Part shown: piece after piece, positions 1 through 6,111 of the stretch
Layout of the letters: each line of letters begins with the position of its first letter
Position numbering within the stretch: the stretch's first letter is position 1
Source: Thalassiosira profunda
Lineage: Eukaryota > Bacillariophyta > Thalassiosirophyceae > Thalassiosirales > Thalassiosiraceae
NCBI GenBank assembly: GCA_036939355.1
Contig: JALLAP010001262.1
Coordinates: 1 to 12,777 of the forward strand
DNA length: 12,777 bases
Direction of reading: 5' to 3'
Position numbers and translations under genes: made by a program
Notes under the pieces: model-generated
Seen by the model: only the letters and a program-made list of their open reading frames with translations
What the model was told of the DNA's origin: nothing
Databases searched by the model: none

Positions 1-82
1 TACGCAAAAATAATTCTGCGTACGCAAAAATAATTCTGCGTACGCAAAAATAATTCTGCGTACGCAAAAATAATTTTGCGTA
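1..82. repeat. Four-copy 20-bp palindromic tandem repeat
   Basis: Four back-to-back copies of TACGCAAAAATAATTCTGCG start at base 1. The fourth (61-80) differs by one base (TTTTGCG instead of TTCTGCG) and the next bases begin a fifth unit (TACGCAG) before diverging. Each unit is a dyad: in copy 4 the arms TACGCAAAA (61-69) and TTTTGCGTA (74-82) are perfect complements around ATAA; in copies 1-3 one arm position is mismatched. The array touches the left edge, so its true length is unknown. No function can be assigned. Confidence 0.95.
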
Positions 83-289
83 CGCAGAGTCAACCTCCCT
101 ACCTCTCACTCGCCACAGCCGGGGAAGGCTCCGCCAGCGGCCCCTGCGGCTTGGGAGATGTCTCAGCCACAACTGCGAGCCGGCTGGCGCAGCCGCCGCC
201 CGCTCAGTGTCTTCGATCAACGGTCGGTGCCAGCGAAGGGGCTGCGAGGCACGGAACGGGAACGGCGGAACTTCCCACCGGGTGGCGCA
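83..289 (+). other. Stretch upstream of the pseudogene, possible decayed 5' exon
   Basis: GC-rich and open in two plus-strand frames. It lies where the plastid-targeting leader of the ancestral cpSRP54 copy would be expected, but I cannot recognise a bipartite leader or confident start codon. I see no other gene here. Confidence 0.3.
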
Positions 290-699
290 GGCCTCATGGT
301 CGAGGCTGGGACACGAACACAGCTCTCTTCGGCGCTGACGGAGGTGGCCCAGAACTTGGGGGGAAGCAGCGGTGAGTAGTTTCGCATGTGATGTGCACAT
401 TAATTGCAAATGAGCTTGAACGTGCGTCACTGCAACTTCCTGATCTTAACATGACAATTGCCTTGCAGCTGCCGAGAACTCAACCAACCCGCACTCAAAT
501 CGGTCCGCCGGGCCCTCCTCGGCGCCGACATGAACCTCAATATGTCCACCGCCCTCATTGACGGGGTAGGCGCCGGTCCCTCGGACAGGAAGTGACCAGC
601 AGCAATTCGTCAAGGCCATGTACGATGAGCTGCTCGACATGTGGTGCGGCATCAAACGGGATGATGGGCAGGGCTCCCTCGCTGCAATCCCCCACAGCT
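290..699 (+). pseudogene. Degraded cpSRP54 5' fragment (exon 1 end, intron, start of exon 2)
   Basis: This is a decayed copy of the 5' part of the cpSRP54 gene found at 4632-6074. Before the intron the plus strand reads LSSALTEVAQNLGG, typical of the start of the SRP54/Ffh N domain. A GT-AG intron (372-468) follows, then AEN, a one-base frameshift near 479, and PALKSVRRALLGAD, the conserved N-domain helix. From about 557 the DNA aligns with the intact gene from 4633; 577-597 is identical to 4653-4673 (21 bases). The copy carries a one-base deletion near 567, an in-frame stop at 592-594, a 16-base deletion after 597 and a further deletion near 646. Similarity fades by about 699, before the GTPase P-loop. 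No start codon or transit peptide can be assigned with confidence upstream of 290. Several independent lesions make a working gene very unlikely. Confidence 0.85.
372..468 (+). other. Fossil GT-AG intron in the cpSRP54 pseudogene (97 bp)
   Basis: The donor is GTGAGT after AGCAGCG and the acceptor is TTGCCTTGCAG before CTGCCGAG. Removing it joins LGGSSG to AEN in the frame expected for SRP54. Because the intron is kept, the copy probably arose by DNA duplication and not by retrotransposition of spliced mRNA. Confidence 0.75.
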
Positions 700-1180
700 A
701 CTTTGTGATGATGCCGCGACGCTCCACCTGCGCCCCCGCGGCGCTCGCACTGTGGGACGTCATCGTCGCCGGCTTTCCGGCCTCGGCGCGGTCGTTGGTT
801 GCTCCTTGGTGTCGGTCGTTAGATACTGATGCCTCGCGCACTGTCAGCGCACATCAGGGCGAGGTGTACCGCGAGATGCACGGCGAGATACGCCACGAAG
901 AGATAGCAGGTGCCGAAGCCGGAGGGCGCTGCTAGCCGCTGCCACGCCTCGGCTGCAACTCAGTTCACTGCCGATTCTGCCCCGGCCGCGGAAGATTTCG
1001 ACGCCGTGCACCTTGAGTGATCTGACGCCTACGCACGGGCGTCGTCCGCGGCGCCCGGACCGACAGGACGTGGGAGCGGTTCTCCGGCGATCGGGGGTTG
1101 GGCGTGGCGCGGAACCGATCCAAGAGGAACGTCATCGATGCGGAGACGAAGAAGGTGCCGGGAGAGCGAAGCGGGCTCCA
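700..1180. other. No recognisable gene
   Basis: Similarity to cpSRP54 stops near 699 and ankyrin similarity begins at 1181. The stretch is GC-rich with short open frames on both strands, none with a motif I recognise. A minus-strand frame around 840-920 encodes a short hydrophobic stretch (LFVAYLAVHLAVHLALMC), but it has no supporting context. Confidence 0.5.
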
Positions 1181-1284
1181 GATTGGTTGTCGGGCACTTG
1201 CAGGGCAGAGGGATTGACCGCAATCAGCAGCTTGATGGCGCCCAGGGAGGCACTGTTTCGAAGTGCACGATGAAGCGCGGCGAT
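1181..1284 (-). pseudogene. Ankyrin-repeat gene fragment (relic)
   Basis: On the minus strand this reads LHRALRN, then LGAIKLLIAVNPSALQVPDNQS, here split for length. It is a paralogue of ALQHN plus LGAIKLLIAGNHDALQVSDNQS in the longer ankyrin gene at 1663-2459. The DNA aligns without gaps to 1981-2080; over the first 90 columns I counted 67 identities (74%). Outside this 100-bp block both flanks diverge and the frame soon meets a stop, so it is a fragment of one ankyrin repeat and not a gene. Confidence 0.75.
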
Positions 1285-1662
1285 TCTGTCGGCAATGAAG
1301 AACGAAAATTGCTACAAGAAGCAGGATGTGGAACGACGGTTTGCAAGATGGAATAGGCCATTTGAGTGCAAAAGGCAAGCATGGCTTTGATGAGTTGGGA
1401 AAGTTCTCGGCTGGAATTTTGGCGAGGAGACACAAGGGAGATTTGAGAGGGCTCCGTAGAGGAAGCAACTGCCTTCCTGCGTTTGCATTTCTTTGGATCC
1501 GCCCTTCTTCTTCTCAGATGCGGAAGTTCTTCTGGTGGAGGACGAGGTGAAAACGGCCAATGAGGAAGGACATTTTTACGTAATAGCGTATCCTCTAACA
1601 TGGAATGGTCAACCGCAATCATCCAAGCAAACATAAGCCTGGCACATCGTTGCTTTCTTCGA
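1285..1662. other. No recognisable gene between the two ankyrin relics
   Basis: The minus strand has open frames of 80-136 codons, including a lysine/arginine-rich stretch, but none shows ankyrin consensus or another known motif, and overlapping frames are equally open. I treat it as decayed or non-coding sequence. Confidence 0.45.
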
Positions 1663-2459
1663 TCAATTCATCACAGTCTCCGGATGGGCGAGAAGCAAGA
1701 GCCAATTGGCCTCCACATATTCCTCGCTGTGCAATCTACCCAATCAGACTCCCACAACAAATGAATGGGAAGCTTGCCGTAGCTGTTCGGCTCCGACACC
1801 AACGGGGCGCCTCTCTCCAACAAGCATTTCACCACGCAGAGATTTCCTCCGCGGCACGCGTAGTGAAGAGGGGAATTCCCCTGCAAATCGAGCGTGTGCA
1901 AATGGTTGTCCGAAAGCCCGAGAAGGTGCTTCACTACGCCAACTGTGCTGAACTCGCAGGCAATGTGCAACGGGGAAACTGATTGGTTGTCAGATACTTG
2001 CAGGGCATCATGATTCCCTGCGATCAGCAGTTTGATAGCGCCCAAAGTAGCATTGTGTTGAAGAGCGTGATGGAGCGGGAGCCACCCATTTTCATCCGGT
2101 GTAGTCATTGCCGTAGTATCCTCGGCCAGGCCGGCGTAGACGAGCTGTGCTTCCAAGAATCCACGCACTTCCGGCCCTCTTGCATTGTCAAGTGGCGTGT
2201 TTCCCCCAGAGTCTTGGGCATTGATGGCCTCCGGATAGGCATCAAAGAGGAGACGCACTGACTCGAGGTAATCCCCCCCACACGCCAAATACAACGGCAG
2301 GCACCCGTTATATCCGGCCTTCGAAGCACTGTCAGGGTCCTTCGAGAGTAAATACCTGACAATGTCGTGCTGTCCATCAGGTTCGTCTACCGCGCAGTGG
2401 ATTGGGAGATCGCCCTCTCTATCCCTCGCATCAATACTCTCAGCAACAAACCGGTTTAT
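1663..2459 (-). pseudogene. Ankyrin-repeat protein, 5'-truncated and frameshifted
   Basis: A minus-strand frame open from 2459 to 1671 (about 262 codons) encodes consecutive ankyrin repeats with the usual PLHxA cores: GDLPIHCAV, NGCLPLYLACGGDYLESVRL, GNTPLDNA, NGWLPLHHALQHN, VSPLHIACE, GNSPLHYACRGGNLCVVKCL and YGKLPIHLL. Ankyrin repeats act as protein-binding scaffolds; the partner is unknown. After HLLWESDWVD, near 1735-1745, the conserved sequence moves to another frame (YVEANWLLLLAHPETVMN, stop at 1663-1665), which suggests a one-base deletion. The 5' end has no ATG: the frame is closed by TAG at 2462-2460, and its first codons (NRFVA) fall inside the left terminal repeat of the 2441-2782 element, so recognisable ankyrin sequence ends at the element's edge. 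An intron acceptor at 2460 is an alternative explanation for the missing start, and a sequencing error could explain the frameshift. I favour a pseudogene. Confidence 0.65.
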
Positions 2460-2469
2460 CTATTTTAGA
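2441..2469 (+). repeat. Left terminal inverted repeat
   Basis: CAGCAACAAACCGGTT is followed by a short unmatched stretch and CTATTTTAGA. Both blocks recur as reverse complements at 2767-2782 and 2753-2762. Confidence 0.85.
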
Positions 2470-2485
2470 ATGCTTCGCAATTTGA

Positions 2486-2712
2486 TCGGTATCGGAAATG
2501 TCGGATGATATCGGAAACTGTCGGACTATTATCGGAAACTATCGGAAACTATCGGAAACTGTCGGAAAACTATCGGACTATCGGAAAACTATCGGATTTT
2601 TCTCTAGCTTCAAGCTAGCGAACTATCGGAAAACTATCGGAAACTGTCGGAAAACTATCGGTGATTACCGGAAAACTATCGGACCTATCGGAAAACTATC
2701 GGCGATTATCGG
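2486..2712 (+). repeat. TCGG array with about 10.4-bp period
   Basis: About 20 TCGG motifs, mostly within TATCGGAAACT or TATCGGAAAACT, all in the same orientation. Starts are near 2486, 2492, 2501, 2511, 2521, 2532, 2542, 2552, 2562, 2573, 2581, 2592, then 2626, 2637, 2647, 2658, (2668 CCGG), 2679, 2688, 2699 and 2709. Most spacings are 10 or 11 bp because unit length alternates between AAA and AAAA. A 34-bp interruption holds the central palindrome. The frame across it is open on the plus strand, but the repetitive peptide it would encode is probably meaningless. Confidence 0.9.
2604..2618. repeat. Perfect 15-bp palindrome at the element midpoint
   Basis: CTAGCTT-C-AAGCTAG, 7-base arms around one base, centred on 2611. 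The midpoint of the element defined by its terminal repeats is 2611.5. Confidence 0.85.
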
Positions 2713-2752
2713 ACTATTGGATACCGTTTTGGATCTGTGTCGCATGAAGTTG

Positions 2753-2782
2753 TCTAAAATAGTCAGAACCGGTTTGTTGCTG
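2753..2782 (-). repeat. Right terminal inverted repeat
   Basis: Reverse complement of the left arm: TCTAAAATAG, four unmatched bases (TCAG), then AACCGGTTTGTTGCTG. It ends at 2782, beyond which the two flanks no longer match. Confidence 0.85.
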
Positions 2783-3157
2783 CCCACTTTCAACTTTCAC
2801 CCGACCGACTTGGACTTTGTTCGGACTTCGCCGGTGCGACAGCTGCCAATCTGCCAACTTCAACTGTCCGTTTTATGTCCCCTAATTGTCCGATAAATGA
2901 GACCACCGGACAGTTCGCCCAACGCCCGCCATCCACTTCATTTCCCCCTCCGCGCCCTCGCCGCCTCCTGGCCGCCCAACCCGACCGACGACCCTCCACC
3001 CCAAAAGGGAGCAGCGGCGGGCGTCGTGTAGGTTGCGATCCGCGCGCAGTGGGGACTGCCGCGCGTTTTGGACTGCATAAATTGCAATTGCAGCTCTAGA
3101 GAGAGACCCTGCACCTGCACCTACCTGCACCCTGCACATCTAGTGCACCTCTAGTCG
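2783..3157. promoter_or_regulatory. Upstream region of the glycosyltransferase gene
   Basis: No gene is recognised. The stretch has several GTCCG/CGGAC motifs, including an inverted pair AACTGTCCG (2863-2871) and CGGACAGTT (2907-2915). A GC-rich block follows, then a TATA-like GCATAAATT (3075-3083), a perfect palindrome TGCAATTGCA (3083-3092), and a leader with repeated CTGCAC (about 3109-3137). The ATG is at 3158. Promoter assignment is inferred from position only. Confidence 0.4.
2863..2915. repeat. Inverted repeat AACTGTCCG / CGGACAGTT
   Basis: Nine-base arms at 2863-2871 and 2907-2915 enclose 35 bases that hold another GTCCGA. The arms resemble the AACTGTCGG variant in the array at 2486-2712, but this repeat lies outside the element. 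Confidence 0.6.
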
Positions 3158-4424
3158 ATGTGGCTGGGCGGCGGCTTCCTTCGGGGGCTCGTGACCTACT
3201 GCATCATCCTGGCGTGCTTCCTCGCCTCGACGCACATTACCAAATATTATTACCCGCAAGGAGAGGCAGTGGCTCCCAAAAATGTCACCACAACCACCAT
3301 CGACGAATCGCCCGTGTTCATTGCGCAACCCCTGGTCAAATTGCCATCGAACGTCACCCTCACCTTCCACAACCCGCGGGCCGACCGCATGGGGAGCCGC
3401 ATCCAGCTCCCTTTGTCGGCTTGGATCGTCGCGCGGTTCTACGGGTGGAACTTTTGCTCGCCGAACGATCACATGACGGTGAAGCTGAGCATGCCGATTT
3501 GCTTCGGCGCGTACGATCCGTTGGGATTGCTCGAGGGGCCGAGGAAGGAGTATTACGACGAGAACAGCGTGAAGGCCGGGGGGCCGGGGGTGTACTACGT
3601 CAACATCAACCGGAACACGTGAGTGAAATGAAGACGTGATATGTGCGCCTTTTTGCAAACAATATGTTCATCGCCCCTCATCTCTTTGGTGCAGCTTGTG
3701 GGGCAGCATTCAAAACCACGAGAGCGGAAACCCTAACCGGACCATGCTCGACGATGGATTCAAGAAGGAGTGGCGGGAACGGATCCTCGGGGCCACGCTG
3801 CGGCCGGAACTGGAGAAGGAATTGTGGCTCAGCAAGGATTCCGTCAAAATTGCGGTACACGCGCGAAGAGGGGACATATTGCCCGGGAAGAGAAACGACG
3901 CGTGGATCAGCGACAACCAGCTCATCGGGCTCATCGAGGTATCGATGTGGCACATACGCCGAAACCTCGGCAACGACACGAAGATAGAGGTGCACATGTT
4001 CTCGGAATCGTACGGGGCGACGGATTGGAAGCGGTACGGCACGTTGGTCGACAAATTCCACCTCGCCCCGTTCGGATCGGGCGACATCGATCTGAACATG
4101 CGCGATTGGAAGCACTTCCTCAAAGCCGACGTGACCATCGTCGGGGGATCCTTCTCCCGCATGCCGGCGTACGCCCGTCCGGGGCCGTCGAAGGAGACGG
4201 GGCTGCCGCTGACGCTCAACTGGAACGGGAACACGCGAACGTGGAGTTGCTGGAGGTACGTGCAGCGGACGTACGGGATCATGGCCATTCCCATCCCGGG
4301 CTCGCAGCAGGTCATTGCCAAGACGGCGGTCCACAAGGACAGCGATCGGTCGACGTTTACGGAGATTCTCCCGATCAATAGCATTATTGGCAATATCTAC
4401 GGGTACGGCTACAAAAAGCGGTGA
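3158..4424 (+). CDS. Putative type II membrane glycosyltransferase (HxRRGD, fucosyltransferase-like)
   Basis: Two exons, 3158-3618 and 3695-4424, joined across a 76-bp GT-AG intron, give about 396 residues. ATG 3158 is chosen because it opens the frame and is followed by a basic residue and a hydrophobic segment (about residues 8-24, LRGLVTYCIILACFLAST), as expected of a signal anchor in a Golgi type II protein. The luminal part holds possible N-glycosylation sites (NVT at two places). Exon 2 contains KIAVHARRGDILPG, which resembles the HxRR(G/T)D donor-site motif of alpha-1,6- and O-fucosyltransferase-type enzymes that use GDP-fucose. VHMFSESYG and ADVTIVGGSFSRMPAYARPG further on resemble the conserved C-terminal part of such GT-B-like enzymes. 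The likely role is sugar transfer in the secretory pathway; donor and acceptor are not determined. It points toward cpSRP54 but shares no promoter with it. Gene structure is well supported, enzyme class moderately. Confidence 0.65.
3619..3694 (+). other. Intron of the glycosyltransferase gene (76 bp)
   Basis: The donor GTGAGT follows AACAC and the acceptor TTTGGTGCAG precedes CTTGTGG. Splicing restores one frame (NRN-T-LWGSIQN). Without it exon 1 ends at a stop three bases into the intron. Confidence 0.85.
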
Positions 4425-4631
4425 TGCAACAACCATGAGAAGTCATTGCAGAGATGGCAGCGCTGCTCTTACAGTGCACTCAATAAGCGCGGATGATACC
4501 AGCTGCCGTTGTTCCTAACTGACGCCAACAAGGTGCAGAGGTTTTGCAGGTTGTCCCAGGGAGAGAAGGCAGTTTGCTTGGCATGCAAACGAAGCAGACA
4601 CAAATGATGATGCTTCAATCATGCACTCAGA
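4425..4631. other. Glycosyltransferase 3' flank up to an assembly gap
   Basis: No gene is recognised. The 207 bases must hold the 3' UTR of the glycosyltransferase. Nothing here matches the SRP54 N domain, so this sequence does not directly continue into the gene at 4633. Confidence 0.5.
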
Positions 4632-4632
4632 N
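4632..4632. other. Assembly gap marked by a single N
   Basis: Coding sequence for the middle of the SRP54 N domain begins immediately right of the N (n-TC GAC GGG GTG, reading (I)DGV), while the left side is unrelated. The other N in this window (9393) is clearly a contig join, so this N is probably a placeholder of unknown true length and not one ambiguous base. Confidence 0.75.
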
Positions 4633-6074
4633 TCGACGGGGTGAAGCGCCGATCCCTCGGACAGGAAGTGACCAAGGGCGTGACTGCCGAGCAGCAGTTC
4701 GTCAAGGCCATGTACGACGAGCTGCTGGACATGATGGGCGGAGATGCCGCGGCGTCAAATGGGATGATGGGCGGTGCGCCCTCGCTCCAGTCGCCCACCG
4801 CAACGTTGGCGTACAACGAAGGCAGCGATCCGACGGTGATTCTCCTGGCGGGGCTGCAGGGAGCGGGAAAGACGACTGCGGCGGGGAAGCTGGCGCTGTA
4901 TCTCAAGGAGCGCGAGGTGGATTCTGATGCCATTGAGGGTATGTCGGAGGAGGAACGGTCGCAGACGCTGGCGAGCCGGATGCCCAAGCGCAACCGCAAG
5001 GTGTTGCTGGCCGCGGCAGATGTGTACCGTCCCGCGGCCATCGAGCAGTTGGAGATTCTGGGCAAGTCGATCGACGTGGAGGTGTTCTCGATGGGGAGCG
5101 ATGCAGACCCGGCGGACATTGCGAAAGAGGCGGTGGCAAAGGCGAAGGCCGAGGGGTTCGATACCGTCGTCGTGGATACGGCGGGGCGGCAGGTGGTGGA
5201 CGAGGAGTTGATGGAGGAGCTGCGAAGGGTGAAGAAGACGGTCGAGCCGGACGAGACGTTGCTCGTGGTGGACGCCATGACTGGACAGGCGGCCGCGTCT
5301 CTGACTGCATCCTTTGACTCGGCCGTGGGCATTACTGGGGCCCTTCTCACCAAATTGGATGGCGACTCTCGCGGAGGTGCGGCCGTGTCCATCCGCGGCG
5401 TGTCTGGCAAGCCCATCAAGTTTGTGGGCGTGGGCGAGAAGACTGCGGATCTCGAGCCCTTCTTCCCGGATCGAATGGCATCGCGCATTCTCGGGATGGG
5501 AGATGTCGTCTCGCTAGTGGAGAAGGCTTCCATGGAAGTGTCAGACGCCGATGCAGCCAAAATGCAGGAAAAGATGGCCAAGGCCGAGTTCGACTTCGAC
5601 GACTTCATGCAGCAGTCAAAAATGGTGGCCAGCATGGGGAGCATGGCGGGAGTGGCCAAGATGCTGCCGGGCATGGGCAACATGATCGACAATTCGCAGA
5701 TCGCGCAGGTGGAAAAGCGCATCAAGCGGAGCGAGGCGATGATTTGCAGCATGACGAAGAAGGAGAGGGCCAATCCCGAGCTGCTGCTGACGGACCGATC
5801 GGCAAGATCGCGACTGACAAGGATCACCAAGGGGTCCGGGCTCGCGTTCGAGGATGGCCTGACGTTCATGTCGGAGTTCCAGAAAATGAGAACGATGATC
5901 AGCCGGATGTCAAAGCAGGCCGGTTTCGGTGGTGGCCCCGAGGCTGCTGGCGAGGCCGAGCTGGCCCCAGCCTTGGCAGGAGGAGGAGGCAACCGAAATG
6001 CGAGGAGGGCGGCGAAGAAGAAGGGAAAGAAGGGTGGCGGGCGCGGAGGAGGGATGGGCTTTGGTGCGAGGTAA
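4632..6074 (+). CDS. cpSRP54: Chloroplast signal recognition particle 54 kDa GTPase, 5'-partial
   Basis: The visible part is about 480 residues, one exon, stop TAA at 6072-6074. It is the plastid SRP GTPase, which binds signal or thylakoid-targeting segments and docks with FtsY to deliver proteins to the thylakoid membrane. Counting from the valine codon at 4641: the end of the N domain (QQFVKAMYDELLDMMGG), P-loop GLQGAGKTT (71-79), ADVYRPAAIEQL, DTAGR (179-183), TKLDGDSRGGAA (from 237), GVSGKPIKFVGVGEK and RMASRILGMGDV, then a methionine-rich M domain from about 328 (SMGSMAGVAKMLPGMGNM). KLDGDSRGG and SGKPIKFVGVGEK mark the bacterial/plastid type; cytosolic SRP54 has KLDGHAKGG. Odd points are an extra segment of about 24 residues at 93-117 and a Gly/Lys-rich tail with ARRAAKKKGKK. 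The first part of the N domain, any upstream exon and the bipartite targeting leader are missing at the gap. A degraded copy of that region survives at 290-699. It ends 37 bp from the stop of the convergent nuclease gene. Confidence 0.95.
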   Translation, partial: XDGVKRRSLGQEVTKGVTAEQQFVKAMYDELLDMMGGDAAASNGMMGGAPSLQSPTATLAYNEGSDPTVILLAGLQGAGKTTAAGKLALYLKEREVDSDAIEGMSEEERSQTLASRMPKRNRKVLLAAADVYRPAAIEQLEILGKSIDVEVFSMGSDADPADIAKEAVAKAKAEGFDTVVVDTAGRQVVDEELMEELRRVKKTVEPDETLLVVDAMTGQAAASLTASFDSAVGITGALLTKLDGDSRGGAAVSIRGVSGKPIKFVGVGEKTADLEPFFPDRMASRILGMGDVVSLVEKASMEVSDADAAKMQEKMAKAEFDFDDFMQQSKMVASMGSMAGVAKMLPGMGNMIDNSQIAQVEKRIKRSEAMICSMTKKERANPELLLTDRSARSRLTRITKGSGLAFEDGLTFMSEFQKMRTMISRMSKQAGFGGGPEAAGEAELAPALAGGGGNRNARRAAKKKGKKGGGRGGGMGFGAR

Positions 6075-6111
6075 AGGGGTTTAAACGAATGAGCTGCGTT
6101 GTGTCCTGACA
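6075..6111. terminator. 37-bp convergent gap between cpSRP54 and nuclease stops
   Basis: This is the whole distance between the stop codons of two convergent genes. It contains GTTTAAAC, a perfect 8-bp palindrome. Both 3' UTRs must extend into the opposite gene, so the poly(A) signals are expected inside coding sequence. Confidence 0.5.

Larger units (their letters stand above)
2441..2782. mobile_element. MITE-like element with terminal inverted repeats and an internal TCGG array
   Basis: The ends are perfect 16-bp inverted repeats: CAGCAACAAACCGGTT at 2441-2456 and AACCGGTTTGTTGCTG at 2767-2782. After 3-4 unmatched bases the similarity resumes with CTATTTTAGA (2460-2469) and its complement TCTAAAATAG (2753-2762), so each arm is at least about 30 bp. 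Similarity stops sharply at the outer borders. The 342-bp interior has no credible coding capacity and is mostly a phased TCGG array. A 15-bp palindrome lies at the midpoint. Size, terminal repeats and lack of coding fit a non-autonomous DNA transposon (MITE). No clear target-site duplication is visible (left flank AATACTCT, right flank CCCACTTT, 4 of 8 matching), so the superfamily is not assigned. The left end abuts the truncated ankyrin gene. Confidence 0.7.

Noticed and set aside
838..990. Minus-strand hydrophobic stretch that could be a membrane-protein remnant
   Set aside because: One short segment with biased composition, no flanking homology and no start.
2433..2790. 8-bp target-site duplication of a hAT-like element
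   Set aside because: Flanks AATACTCT and CCCACTTT match at only 4 of 8 positions, no better than weak chance similarity.
2498..2896. Open plus-strand frame of about 130 codons across the TCGG array
   Set aside because: Its peptide is just the translated repeat and ends in unrelated sequence; array periodicity (10-11 bp) is not a multiple of three.
3109..3137. CTGCAC repeats in the glycosyltransferase leader as a regulatory array
   Set aside because: Only a few irregularly spaced copies in a short leader; simple-sequence slippage is enough to explain them.
3678..4436. Long minus-strand open frames opposite the glycosyltransferase exon 2
   Set aside because: They mirror the conserved plus-strand gene, have arginine/valine-rich composition and no motif.
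4914..4970. Possible short intron explaining the cpSRP54 insertion
   Set aside because: The only GT-AG pair here would be under 30 bp, far shorter than the other introns (72-97 bp), and the segment is open in frame.
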